Counted from the first letter of the stretch, positions 1 through 7,660 are shown. The stretch is DNA of 11,519 bases from GWF2-43-63 sp964559205 (GCA_964559205.1 CAZLHV010000095.1:1-11519), one strand, 5' to 3'. Notes: a model not told the origin generated them from the sequence alone. Numbers and translations: made by a program.

Positions 1-1707
1 GGTTACCTGGGAGGACATAATGGTTATCAAATCACCCGTTGGGCTGAGAAATTTACAAACACATATCCTGCTGGTACTGCCATCGAGTTCATCGATTATT
101 ATTTTGTAGAAGGAATGACCAATAGTGCCACCAATTTTATTACCGCAACCATTTGGGATGCAAGTGGAACAGGAGGGGCACCCGGAGCTGTCGTCACAAG
201 TCAAAATGTGTTGCTCCAGGAGATTGAAGACAACCAGACCACAACCGGATTTTATCCCACAAGGGTAATCTTTCCGACAGCTGTTGCCCTGCCGACCGGT
301 GATTTTTATGTTGGTTTTACGCTGACCCACGCTGCAGGGGATAGTGTTTGTCTGGCAACCACGCAGGATCTTGCGGGAGATGCCACAAGGCCTAATGCAG
401 TTTGGGCTTACAACACTCTGGGAAGTGGCGTTTGGGAGCCTTTCACCAATTATATTACTCCGGAATTATCATTTCATGTTTATCTTTATGCCACGACATT
501 ACCAGTTACAGCAGTCATGACGCCTGACCTCCCATCGGTTTGTTCGGGCGGAAGCATCAACTTCTCTTCGGCAGGCTGTACAAATGAGACCATGGTTGAC
601 TGGTATTTCAATGGAGCAAACATTGACACCACGTCTCAGGCAAACCCCGGTGTGATTTTCAGCTCTCCGGGAACATACACACAATATTTGGTTGCATACA
701 ATACTTGTGGTTTTTACCGTATCGATTCAACAGTTGTTACAGTGAATGCTTCACCAAATATTACAGTTTCAACTGTAAGTGACACAATTTGCCCGGGCAG
801 CAGCACGCAATTGAATGCATTAGGGGCCGCATCATATGCTTGGACCCCGGCAACTGGTCTTAATAATGCAGGAATCTCAAACCCTGTTGCTTCACCTTTG
901 GTGACCACAACCTATACAGTGGTGGGCACCACAGCAGGCTGTAGTGATGCCGTATCGTTGACCATTGTTGTTGATCAACCTCCAACTGTTGCATACAGTT
1001 ATTCACCTCATCCAATAGCGTGCAGCAATGAAATAGTTTTGTTTGATGCAAGCCCATCATCCAATGCAAGTGCCTGGCAATGGACGTTTACAAATGGTTC
1101 ACCCGCATCTTCATATTCCGAGTTTCCATCGGTAAGTTTCCCAGCTGGTACACATGAGGTTAAGTTGGTTGTTGCCAATACGTGTGGCGATTTGGACTCT
1201 GTTACATTCAATCTTGATGTGGCTGCTGCACCAATGCCTGATCTTGGTAATGATACATCGGTTTGCCTTTTTACTGATTTCACCATTGATGCAGGATCAG
1301 GCTATTCAGCTTATTCATGGTCGGGGGGCTCTTCAGTTACAAACCTGTTGACTGTAAACGAATCAACTGCTGGCACAAATACTTATACCGTAACTGTTAC
1401 CGATGCTAATGGATGTCAGGGTACCGACGATATTGTTGTTGATTTTATCATCTGTGCGGCAGTCAATGATTTGGTTTCTGAAGAAGTTCTGATTTGGCCA
1501 AATCCGGCAAATGATTATATTTTTATAGATGGTTTGTCTGAACCGGTATGGATCACCATCTATTCTTCAACCGGACAAATTGTAGTCAATCATGAATGGG
1601 TCAACAATGGATATCTGAGGCTTCCGGCACTTGGTGCAGGATTGTATCAGGTGATGATTTCGACAGACGTCAGGCAGGAAATCAAACCTCTTATGATTTT
1701 GCATTAA
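1..1707 (+). CDS. T9SS-sorted secreted protein with PKD/Ig-like modules (5' end missing)
   Basis: The reading frame is open from the first base, so the true start lies upstream; 568 residues are visible. The first ~165 residues form a beta-rich module (GHNGY, ATIWDASGTGGAPG, GDFYVGFTL) of a kind often found ahead of sorting domains in secreted Bacteroidota proteins. Four PKD/Ig-like modules follow at about 172-248, 254-324, 328-407 and 412-482, with recurring cysteines (VCSGGS, NTCG, TICPGSS, GCSD) and motifs such as TYTVTVTDANGC. The last ~75 residues (from about 493) are a type A T9SS sorting domain: IWPNPAND, then ITIYSSTGQIV, then LGAGLYQVMI. Such domains direct export across the outer membrane and are normally cleaved on attachment to the surface. 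Any catalytic domain would lie upstream of the window, so the enzymatic role, if there is one, is unknown. The location call is firm; the function is not. Confidence 0.88.
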   Translation, partial: GYLGGHNGYQITRWAEKFTNTYPAGTAIEFIDYYFVEGMTNSATNFITATIWDASGTGGAPGAVVTSQNVLLQEIEDNQTTTGFYPTRVIFPTAVALPTGDFYVGFTLTHAAGDSVCLATTQDLAGDATRPNAVWAYNTLGSGVWEPFTNYITPELSFHVYLYATTLPVTAVMTPDLPSVCSGGSINFSSAGCTNETMVDWYFNGANIDTTSQANPGVIFSSPGTYTQYLVAYNTCGFYRIDSTVVTVNASPNITVSTVSDTICPGSSTQLNALGAASYAWTPATGLNNAGISNPVASPLVTTTYTVVGTTAGCSDAVSLTIVVDQPPTVAYSYSPHPIACSNEIVLFDASPSSNASAWQWTFTNGSPASSYSEFPSVSFPAGTHEVKLVVANTCGDLDSVTFNLDVAAAPMPDLGNDTSVCLFTDFTIDAGSGYSAYSWSGGSSVTNLLTVNESTAGTNTYTVTVTDANGCQGTDDIVVDFIICAAVNDLVSEEVLIWPNPANDYIFIDGLSEPVWITIYSSTGQIVVNHEWVNNGYLRLPALGAGLYQVMISTDVRQEIKPLMILH

Positions 1708-1768
1708 CCAGTGTTATTCGGACCAGTTATTCCTGAATTTAAATCCTTTATTGAGGAATCAAATGAAA

Positions 1769-1796
1769 GCCCCGGCTAACCTCACGGCGCCGGGGC
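1769..1796 (-). terminator. GC-rich hairpin between convergent genes
   Basis: A perfect 8-bp inverted repeat, GCCCCGGC (1769-1776) and GCCGGGGC (1789-1796), encloses a 12-base loop. On the minus strand the stem is followed by a T-rich stretch (TTTCATTTGATT, 1768 downward), which suits termination of the M28 peptidase transcript that stops at 1822. The plus side lacks a T-tract, but the hairpin may still protect or end the message of the convergent secreted-protein gene that stops at 1707. Confidence 0.65.
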
Positions 1797-1821
1797 AGGG
1801 ATAAACCAACCCGGATGAGAA

Positions 1822-3372
1822 TCATTCTGGAAAAGTTCCTTCGTGATTGGCAGCCATCCATGCAAGGAAGGCCACCAGAAATGCATTTTTCTTTAAGTCA
1901 TCTTCGATGAGGCGTTCCATCACATCGACTTGTGTGTGGTAAATGCTAAAGTAATCGAGATGATCCTGAATAAATTGATAGCCTGGAAGACCGGCATCAA
2001 GAAAAGGGATATGGTCCGTTAAATCGGCACTCATAAGTGAAACAGTTTTTGAACCTTCTAAATTCGCTTTGTTAAACCACTCTTGCATGAGTGAAACGGC
2101 CGCAACATTATCGTGCAATTGAATTCCCCTGATTAAACCACTTCCATTGTCAAGGTTCAGATAAAGGAAGTGTTTTTCTTTTCCTGATTTGAAATGGGTT
2201 TCAACATAGCTTGTTGAGCCGAAATAGCCTTGTTCTTCACCACCCCACAGCCCAATTCGGATGGTTCGCTCAGGTATTAATCCGCATTGAATCAACAATC
2301 GCATGGCTTCAATCATTACTGCAACACCTGCACCGTTGTCAGCTGCGCCAAGACCTGCCTGATAGGAATCAAGGTGCGCACCAATGGTAACTATTTCATT
2401 GGGATACTTGCTGCCGGTAATTTCACCGATGACGTTCATGCCTTTTACAGGATCATCACCGGTTTTCGCCTCAATGTTTAGTTCGCCCTTTACATTGGTG
2501 CCTTTTTTCAACAAGTGAACCAGGGTGCAGTATTGTTCGGAACTGATAGAAATTTGCGGAACAACATCAGGAGCATCATGTTTATAGCCCTTCACCAGAA
2601 AATCAAACTGATCGTTAATCACTCCCGGAAGGGTGACACTGAACGACATCACTGAACCATATGACCTGAAACCGCTTTCAATTATTGCCACAGCACCTTC
2701 TTTAGTGCAGAAATCGATTCGATCTGTGAGCAATTGGAAATAAGGTTTATATCGGGCATTCATTTCCTCTTCTTCTTTGTCTGCCTGTGCTATTTCTTCT
2801 GGTGTCCTTGCTTTCATAGCTGCAAAACGGGACAGGGTACTGTCAGCCCAGCGATCAGCAATGGGGTCAAAGTTCATGTCATGAGGCCAGACTGGCGAGA
2901 TGAGCACAATCTTGCCCTTAAGCTTTCCTTTAAACGATTCAAAGTCTTCAGGTGTTCTTGCGTTCAGAAAAACAAGATCAGCGGTTTGTGGTCCGTTTGT
3001 TCCGTTGCACCATGCTTTGGGGCAAGAATTAATGAACATTGGATAGGGCTCTGTAATTGTAAAGGTGTATTTTTTCAACTCCCAATCTCGTCCAAGTGGT
3101 TCCCAGTATTCTGTTTTCACGTTTTTCAACCCAATACTCTGAAGTGTTGTCATGGCCCATTCTACGGCTTTTTGATACCGGTTTGTGAAGGTTAGTCTTG
3201 GTCCAATGCCTTCTGATAGTTCTGAAGCAAACAGCATGACTTTGCTGTTTATCAAGGCGGTGTTGAATAACGTATCAACAGGGCTCTTCCCCGTTTGAGG
3301 GAAAGAACCCGTCGATACGTGCACCATGAAGAAGAAGATAATAGCTGATAAATAACAAAATGGCTTTCTCAT
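1822..3372 (-). CDS. Secreted M28-family zinc metallopeptidase (carboxypeptidase Q-like)
   Basis: This 516-residue protein begins with a signal peptide (a hydrophobic run at about residues 6-20), so it acts outside the cytoplasm, probably as an amino- or carboxypeptidase on short peptides. The C-terminal M28 domain holds the full two-zinc ligand set: H333 and D335 in GAHLDS, D345 in AADNGAG, the E379-E380 pair in WGGEEQG, D408 in NLDNG and H479 in YHTQ. Residues ~130-300 lie where many family members carry a protease-associated (PA) insert (KGKIVLISP). The length and order resemble the plasma glutamate carboxypeptidase/carboxypeptidase Q branch. The ATG at 3372 is directly followed by the signal peptide. 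The gene lies 26 bases after the sorting-domain mini-protein and is probably co-transcribed with it. It has no T9SS sorting domain; the C-terminus (AANHEGTFPE) follows the catalytic fold closely. Substrate is not predictable. Confidence 0.92.
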   Translation of the reverse strand: MRKPFCYLSAIIFFFMVHVSTGSFPQTGKSPVDTLFNTALINSKVMLFASELSEGIGPRLTFTNRYQKAVEWAMTTLQSIGLKNVKTEYWEPLGRDWELKKYTFTITEPYPMFINSCPKAWCNGTNGPQTADLVFLNARTPEDFESFKGKLKGKIVLISPVWPHDMNFDPIADRWADSTLSRFAAMKARTPEEIAQADKEEEEMNARYKPYFQLLTDRIDFCTKEGAVAIIESGFRSYGSVMSFSVTLPGVINDQFDFLVKGYKHDAPDVVPQISISSEQYCTLVHLLKKGTNVKGELNIEAKTGDDPVKGMNVIGEITGSKYPNEIVTIGAHLDSYQAGLGAADNGAGVAVMIEAMRLLIQCGLIPERTIRIGLWGGEEQGYFGSTSYVETHFKSGKEKHFLYLNLDNGSGLIRGIQLHDNVAAVSLMQEWFNKANLEGSKTVSLMSADLTDHIPFLDAGLPGYQFIQDHLDYFSIYHTQVDVMERLIEDDLKKNAFLVAFLAWMAANHEGTFPE

Positions 3373-3398
3373 GTGGTTGGTTGATTTGCAAAGGTGGG

Positions 3399-3860
3399 CT
3401 ACTTGGTGAAAACAATTTTATCGATGGTTCTTGAATTTTTAACCCCGATGATATACCACCCCGGATCAAGAAAGCTTACGTCAATTACCGGATCGTTCTG
3501 GTCGGCGATCATTTGTAGCATCACCTGACCTGCAGCATTGATAATGAATAATTCGTCACCTTCATTTGCCCCGGTAACCCGCATGCTGAAAATGCATGGA
3601 TTTGGGAATACTTCAATTTTTCTCGCTTTTTCTTCTTCAATAGGAGTAGAAATCTCAATAGCTTTTGACGAATCTTCCACAAGCTGAATGCCCGGTATAT
3701 GATCGTTTCTTAATGCAGCCTTGTGTTCATTCATCATTGTGTAAGACTCGCTGAAACTGAATCCTTTGTCTGTGCCCGTAAAGGGATGTCCGATGTTTTC
3801 CGCGAAACCCGATAAAGCGGATAACAAAATGGCTGATGATAATAAGATGTGTGTTTTCAT
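3399..3860 (-). CDS. Small secreted protein, signal peptide plus T9SS sorting domain only
   Basis: The 153-residue protein has a clear signal peptide (residues 1-20, probable cleavage after LSGFA), a ~60-residue polar linker with no recognisable domain, and a T9SS type A sorting domain from about residue 82 to the end. The sorting domain shows the usual blocks: IEVFPNP, then LFIINAAGQVM, then LDPGWYIIGV and a final KIVFTK. T9SS cargo normally carries a large passenger ahead of this domain, and here there is almost none. A cysteine (C89) directly follows the FPNP motif. The gene is followed after 26 bases by the M28 peptidase on the same strand, so the two probably share a message. It could be a surface anchor or partner, a small structural surface protein, or the remnant of a larger cargo gene; the sequence does not decide. 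The start at 3860 is supported by the signal peptide. Confidence 0.85.
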   Translation of the reverse strand: MKTHILLSSAILLSALSGFAENIGHPFTGTDKGFSFSESYTMMNEHKAALRNDHIPGIQLVEDSSKAIEISTPIEEEKARKIEVFPNPCIFSMRVTGANEGDELFIINAAGQVMLQMIADQNDPVIDVSFLDPGWYIIGVKNSRTIDKIVFTK

Positions 3861-3885
3861 GACTCGGCGTTTTTGGTTAACAATT

Positions 3886-3917
3886 CAAATTTGCAATCCA
3901 AGAGCAGGTGTTTCAAA
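3886..3917 (-). promoter_or_regulatory. Candidate promoter of the mini-protein/peptidase unit
   Basis: On the minus strand a TTTG (3917-3914) is followed after 20 bases by CAAATTTG (3893-3886). This matches the Bacteroidota pattern TTTG-N17-23-TAnnTTTG with one mismatch (CA for TA). Transcription would begin about 20 bases before the ATG at 3860. It is a match by eye only and the -7 box is imperfect. Confidence 0.35.
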
Positions 3918-3987
3918 CATTTTTCTACCAATGCCCGATATAGGACGTCTTGTGTAAAAGAAATGTTACAATGTCTGGAAATCTGAC

Positions 3988-4007
3988 AAAAACAGCCGTT
4001 CGCCTGT
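3988..4007 (-). terminator. Weak possible terminator after the transporter gene
   Basis: On the minus strand ACAG (4007-4004) can pair with CTGT (3995-3992) around a short GC-rich interior with a G-G mismatch, and five T residues (3992-3988) follow. It lies ~48 bases after the transporter stop codon, where a terminator is expected. The stem is short and imperfect. The 194-base gap 3861-4054 otherwise holds only the candidate promoter of the neighbouring unit. Confidence 0.3.
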
Positions 4008-4054
4008 AAAAAACCCATTGGTGGATGTTTAATCCCCTTTTGTCGGCAGAATGA

Positions 4055-5302
4055 TCAATAGAGTAAACCGGCAATTGAATGCCAAATGAAGATGACAGCT
4101 ATCGACCAGATGAGGCTTATCGCAGTCACCAGGATTCCGGGTTTCAGAAACTCGAAGAAACTAATTTTTATATTGTTCCTTGATGCCGATTCAATCACTA
4201 TTAAATTGGCTACGGCACCAATAATGGTGGCATTGCCGGCCAATGTTGCAGCCGAAGCCAGCGAGATCCAAAGCATCTCGCTCCCGGCATGCTGCATCAG
4301 GGGTAGAATGGCAATGGTGAATGGCACATTGCTGACCACCTGTGAGGCAATCAGGCTTACCCCATGCAATGCAACGACACTTTTCATGTCTGCCTGAAGC
4401 GGTGAGGCTTCAAAAAGTCCACTCATTGCTCCTGAACGAACAAAACCGTCCACAACGACAAACAGACCACTAAAAAATAAAAGCAACACCCAGTCAACTT
4501 CCTTGATGACCTTGCTGGGCTTAACATTTCCAAGCAACATGATGATTGATGCACCACATAGAGCAATAAGCGGAATGGATAGTCCAAGTGTTTTCCCGGT
4601 AAAAAATCCGGCAATCACAAGGACGAAAACCGGTATAGACAGCCTTGTTTTATGCCGCTCGACATCAATGGGATTTTCCTGATATACAATTTCTGCTTTG
4701 ATGCTGAATTCTGATGGATACATTAGGCGTATTACCGGGATCATTAATAACAATCCTGGAATAGCTACTGCAGAAAGAATCAATAGAAAGCGTCCGTAGG
4801 AAATGTCACTCGAAACACCAATGAGCATGTTTTGAGGGTTACCTGTTATGGTCATGACAGACCCAATGTTCGAGGACAATATGACAGCGATAAGGTATGG
4901 GATTGGATTTCTGTTAGCTGACCGACAAATCATAATGACCATCGGGGTGAACATCAGTACGACCACATCGTTGACCATAAACGCCGATGAAATGCCGGTT
5001 ACAAATACAATGATAAAAAGCAGCCGGCGCTGATTGCCTGCAATACCCATGGTTTTGGTTGCGAGTACTTTGAAAAATCCATCGAGTTGCATCACGGCAA
5101 TAATAATCATCATGCCAAGCAAAAGGGCAATGGTGTTAAAGTCAATGGCATGTAATGCTTCCTCAGGAGATAGGACTCCGAAAACCACCATGGCCACTGC
5201 TCCGAAAAATGCTGCTGATGGCCGGTCAATGTTTACCCATGGAAGTCGGGTGAAAATGATTCCAAGATATGTGATGATAAAAATAATGACAGCCGTCGTC
5301 AT
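4055..5302 (-). CDS. SLC13/ArsB-superfamily anion transporter (CitMHS-like)
   Basis: This 415-residue integral inner-membrane protein has about ten to eleven hydrophobic segments. It shows the inverted-repeat layout of the ion-transporter superfamily (citrate transporter-like domain; ArsB, P-protein, NhaD, YbiR and SLC13 groups). Repeat one has AFMVNDVVVLMFTP (residues 107-120) and SNIGSVMTITGNPQNMLIG (144-162). Repeat two has SQVVSNVPFTIAILP (320-334) and LAGNATIIGAVANLIVI (354-370). The paired GNPQN and GNATIIG motifs mark the two re-entrant hairpins that hold substrate and coupling ion. The first hydrophobic segment starts directly at the ATG. A cytosolic loop at ~198-222 divides the halves. 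The gene begins 4 bases after the phosphoesterase stop and is the last of three operon genes. The substrate (dicarboxylate, sulfate, arsenite or another anion) cannot be told from sequence; no arsenic-resistance genes are nearby. Confidence 0.88.
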   Translation of the reverse strand: MTTAVIIFIITYLGIIFTRLPWVNIDRPSAAFFGAVAMVVFGVLSPEEALHAIDFNTIALLLGMMIIIAVMQLDGFFKVLATKTMGIAGNQRRLLFIIVFVTGISSAFMVNDVVVLMFTPMVIMICRSANRNPIPYLIAVILSSNIGSVMTITGNPQNMLIGVSSDISYGRFLLILSAVAIPGLLLMIPVIRLMYPSEFSIKAEIVYQENPIDVERHKTRLSIPVFVLVIAGFFTGKTLGLSIPLIALCGASIIMLLGNVKPSKVIKEVDWVLLLFFSGLFVVVDGFVRSGAMSGLFEASPLQADMKSVVALHGVSLIASQVVSNVPFTIAILPLMQHAGSEMLWISLASAATLAGNATIIGAVANLIVIESASRNNIKISFFEFLKPGILVTAISLIWSIAVIFIWHSIAGLLY

Positions 5303-5306
5303 GCTT

Positions 5307-6152
5307 TCAATTCAAAGGAGTAAACTCATGCGAGATGCTTTCAGGTGAAACGGTAAGCGTCATGAATGAAGCTCCGTTTTCATCATCGCGGCAATGATCC
5401 ATGATGATGTATTTTGTTGGTCCGAGTTGCGATTCATATCTCGAATGATCATGCCCGCTTACAACATAGGATACATTGTTTTCCGCGAAAAGATCAAGCA
5501 GCACATACAACTCTTCAGGAGGTAAATTGGTCGACATGCCCAGCCCGTCCTTGAAAATATTGAGATGTGTCGCCACGAAGCAATTCCGGAAGGCGGGGCG
5601 AAAATTGGCCAGTGTTTCGCTGAGCCAGTTCAGCTGATCGCTGCCAAGTGTGCCACTACCACTGTCGAGGATAATAAACAAATCGCTTCCTTCGCTGGTT
5701 TGAACTGTAAAATAATATGAAGAAGCTCCAAAATACTGAAAAAACAATGGCCAGCTTCCAAAATACAGGTCGTGATTGCCTGTGGTGAAAAACCAGTTCA
5801 CCGAGTCGGTTCCCGACATTAATGCATTCAGCGTATCGTAATTTTCGGGATGACCTCTGGTAATGTCGCCTGCAACAATCAGTGCTGCGGCTCGGTCGAT
5901 GCGTGCAGCCGTTAGAATTGAGTCGAAATGTACATGGGTTCCAATGTGTGTGTCTCCACAGAAAATAATTCGGTATGTGCTGCTATCGGCCACAATGCTA
6001 CGATAACCATGTATTTGGTTGAATTGATGCGACTGGGAAAACCTTTCCTGTGCATTGTATTTGGAGCGCACGAATCCACTCTCATCAAGATCGTTGCTGC
6101 AAGCCTGAAAAAGCACAATGACTAATAATACTACTAATCGAAAATTTGCCAT
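5307..6152 (-). CDS. Lipoprotein calcineurin-like metallophosphoesterase
   Basis: The 281-residue protein carries all five metallophosphoesterase blocks: CGDTHIG (D67, H69), AGDIT (D96), TTGNHDLY (N126, H127), ATHLN (H196) and SGHDHSRY (H234, H236). Together they build the two-metal site that hydrolyses phosphomono- or phosphodiesters. The N-terminus is a lipoprotein signal peptide ending in LFQAC with lipidation at C18; the acidic residues after it (SNDLDES) resemble Bacteroidota surface-export signals. The frame stays open to an ATG at 6311, but I chose 6152 because the signal peptide begins there, GGAGG lies six bases before it, and the longer form would bury the signal 53 residues inside. 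The start overlaps the upstream barrel gene by 19 bases, and the transporter follows after 4 bases. Substrate is unknown; nucleotides, phospholipid headgroups or phosphoproteins are all possible. Confidence 0.88.
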   Translation of the reverse strand: MANFRLVVLLVIVLFQACSNDLDESGFVRSKYNAQERFSQSHQFNQIHGYRSIVADSSTYRIIFCGDTHIGTHVHFDSILTAARIDRAAALIVAGDITRGHPENYDTLNALMSGTDSVNWFFTTGNHDLYFGSWPLFFQYFGASSYYFTVQTSEGSDLFIILDSGSGTLGSDQLNWLSETLANFRPAFRNCFVATHLNIFKDGLGMSTNLPPEELYVLLDLFAENNVSYVVSGHDHSRYESQLGPTKYIIMDHCRDDENGASFMTLTVSPESISHEFTPLN

Positions 6153-6853
6153 GTGAGCCCTCCCGTAAGATAGAATCCAAAATAATCGCTTTGAAGGTTC
6201 ATGCTTCCTGCAGGCTGATACCACCAGGATAAATGGCTTTTCAATTTCTTTGACAGATTGTAATCGCCACGCAGATATAACATGAAATTGGTTTCCTGCT
6301 GAAAAAGCCAACCGTTGCTGTTACTGATCCCGGCAGTGATGTTCCATGGTTCGGGTTTGCTCCGCAGTTTCAATCCGGCCTCATATAACAGATTGCGCCA
6401 TTCTTTCACCATGGGACTTTCAGGCCACAGACTTTCTCCTTTGTTGGTTAATTTATAAAAGCGACTGTTATTACCTGCTACCAGTAACAAGTGCGGGCGT
6501 TCATGTTTTAACCAAAAAACTGCATTGTATTCGCTGATATATTCCGAAAATGGCCTGTACCAAACACCTGTTCCGATGCTGATAGAGTCTCCAAAAACAT
6601 GTATTCTGACATCCCCGCTTAGCTTAATGACTTTGAGGATTGAGTGCCCGTGGTCTGCTGCCTGAAATTGCACTCCGCTGCTCAGGCGATAATCATTGTG
6701 CTGCCAATTTGCAGCAATGATCGGATTCAGATACAAATGGTCGCGTGTTTGGTTGTGACCGGTTGTACATCCCGATTCAATCTGAATCTGGCTTTGAGCC
6801 TGAAAGCTGTTCAGAAAGAATATCCAGAAATAGCTGATCAGAAATGCTTTCAT
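6134..6853 (-). CDS. Probable outer-membrane beta-barrel protein, family not recognised
   Basis: The 239-residue protein has an N-terminal signal peptide (MKAFLISYFWIFFLNSFQAQ, cleavage near residue 19). The mature part is rich in alternating hydrophobic/polar stretches with many aromatics (NAVFWLKHERPHLLLVAG, HLSWWYQPAG), and it ends in YFGFYLTGGLTWQIFD, an aromatic C-terminal strand typical of outer-membrane barrels. No enzyme motif is visible. It resembles generic small Bacteroidota barrels, but I cannot assign a named family. An in-frame ATG at 6886 exists; I prefer 6853 because the signal peptide begins there and a TATCTTTG promoter box lies between the two ATGs. As the first gene of the operon it may be a pore or scaffold working with the lipoprotein phosphoesterase and the anion transporter; that role is inference. 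Confidence 0.7.
   Translation of the reverse strand: MKAFLISYFWIFFLNSFQAQSQIQIESGCTTGHNQTRDHLYLNPIIAANWQHNDYRLSSGVQFQAADHGHSILKVIKLSGDVRIHVFGDSISIGTGVWYRPFSEYISEYNAVFWLKHERPHLLLVAGNNSRFYKLTNKGESLWPESPMVKEWRNLLYEAGLKLRSKPEPWNITAGISNSNGWLFQQETNFMLYLRGDYNLSKKLKSHLSWWYQPAGSMNLQSDYFGFYLTGGLTWQIFD
6158..6164 (-). promoter_or_regulatory. Shine-Dalgarno sequence fixing the phosphoesterase start
   Basis: On the minus strand GGGAGGG ends five bases before the ATG at 6152. Clear Shine-Dalgarno sequences are uncommon in Bacteroidota, so this one helps decide the start. It lies inside the last codons of the upstream barrel gene, which fits translational coupling. Confidence 0.55.
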
Positions 6854-6858
6854 CGTGG

Positions 6859-6886
6859 CAAAGATACAAATACTGGTTTTGCACAA
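6859..6886 (-). promoter_or_regulatory. Candidate promoter of the barrel/phosphoesterase/transporter operon
   Basis: On the minus strand TTG (6886-6884) is followed after 17 bases by TATCTTTG (6866-6859), an exact match to TAnnTTTG. Transcription would start within a few bases of the ATG at 6853, giving a leaderless or nearly leaderless message. That closeness is unusual and lowers confidence. Confidence 0.35.
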
Positions 6887-6898
6887 TCACAACATGTG

Positions 6899-6926
6899 TT
6901 TGTTGTACTCCTTTTTTATAATTTTG
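6899..6926 (+). promoter_or_regulatory. Candidate promoter of the YebC-family gene
   Basis: TTTG (6899-6902) and TAATTTTG (6919-6926, exact TAnnTTTG) are separated by 16 bases, one fewer than the usual 17-23. The predicted start of transcription is about 20 bases before the ATG at 6950. It shares the 96-base divergent gap with the oppositely directed operon promoter. Confidence 0.45.
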
Positions 6927-6949
6927 CAGTTCATTACAAATCAATATCT

Positions 6950-7660
6950 ATGGGACGCGCATTTGAATACCGCAAGGCCAGAAAATTTAAACGATGGGGC
7001 AATATGTCCCGCTTGTTTACACGTTATGGACGCGAAATCACCATGGCGGTGAAGGAGGGTGGTTCAAGCCCCGAATATAACACCAAGCTTAGGGCCATTA
7101 TCCAGAATGCCAAGAGTGATAACATGCCTAAAGAGAACATTGAACGTGCAATAAAAAAGGCTACTGATAAGGATACAGCGGACTACAAAGAGGTGTCATA
7201 TGAAGGTTATGGACCTCACGGGATTGCTGTTTATGTTCATTGTGCCACCGACAATACCACACGTACAGTGGCCAATATTCGCAGTTACTTTAATAAATAC
7301 AATGGAAGCCTTGGCACCAATGGTTCTGTAAGTTTTATGTTTGATAAAAAATCAGTTTTTATTTTCAAAGACACTGGTCAGGATATTGAAGAATTAGAGC
7401 TTGAGCTCATTGATTTTGGTGCTGAAGAAGTGTTTAAAAACGAAGACGGAATTCAGGTGTATGGAGATTTCAGCAGTTTTGGAACCTTGCAAAAAGCCAT
7501 CGAAGAAAAAGGATTTGAAATCACCAAGGCCGATTACGATTATTTGCCAAATGTCGACTTGAAGCATCTTTCTCCCGAAGAGCAGGTCGATGTGGATAAA
7601 CTGCTTGAGCGTATTGAAGAAGACGATGATGTGGTGCGTGTGTATAGCACCATGGCCTGA
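6950..7660 (+). CDS. yebC: YebC/TACO1-family translation factor or regulator
   Basis: This 236-residue protein shows the family from end to end: MGRAFEYRKARKFKRWGNMS at the N-terminus, TRYGREITMAVKEGG, NMPKENIERAIKKA (59-72), YEGYGPHGIAVYV (84-96), DNTTRTVANIRSYFNK (101-116) and GSVSFMF (125-131), then an acidic tail. The length is normal for the family (about 240). YebC proteins were long annotated as DNA-binding regulators; the mitochondrial homologue TACO1 and several bacterial members are now linked to helping ribosomes through difficult stretches such as proline runs. The protein is cytoplasmic. The frame is open upstream to 6644, but that part is antisense to the barrel gene; conservation begins at the ATG at 6950, with a promoter just upstream. 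The alpha/beta hydrolase follows after 20 bases and may be co-transcribed. Confidence 0.95.
   Translation: MGRAFEYRKARKFKRWGNMSRLFTRYGREITMAVKEGGSSPEYNTKLRAIIQNAKSDNMPKENIERAIKKATDKDTADYKEVSYEGYGPHGIAVYVHCATDNTTRTVANIRSYFNKYNGSLGTNGSVSFMFDKKSVFIFKDTGQDIEELELELIDFGAEEVFKNEDGIQVYGDFSSFGTLQKAIEEKGFEITKADYDYLPNVDLKHLSPEEQVDVDKLLERIEEDDDVVRVYSTMA

Noticed and set aside
2734..3195. 153-codon open frame on the plus strand opposite the M28 peptidase
   Set aside because: Antisense to a well-supported gene, Cys/Phe-rich composition typical of shadow frames, and no recognisable motif or signal.
3973..3990. Possible small hairpin TGTC/GACA downstream of the transporter
   Set aside because: Only four base pairs around a long loop; no more than expected by chance.
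6153..6311. N-terminal extension of the phosphoesterase reading frame to the ATG at 6311
   Set aside because: It would bury a lipoprotein signal peptide 53 residues inside the protein, overlaps the barrel gene heavily, and a Shine-Dalgarno sequence marks the start at 6152.
6644..6949. Upstream extension of the YebC-family frame
   Set aside because: The extra 102 residues are antisense to the barrel gene and unlike any YebC N-terminus; family similarity begins exactly at the ATG at 6950.
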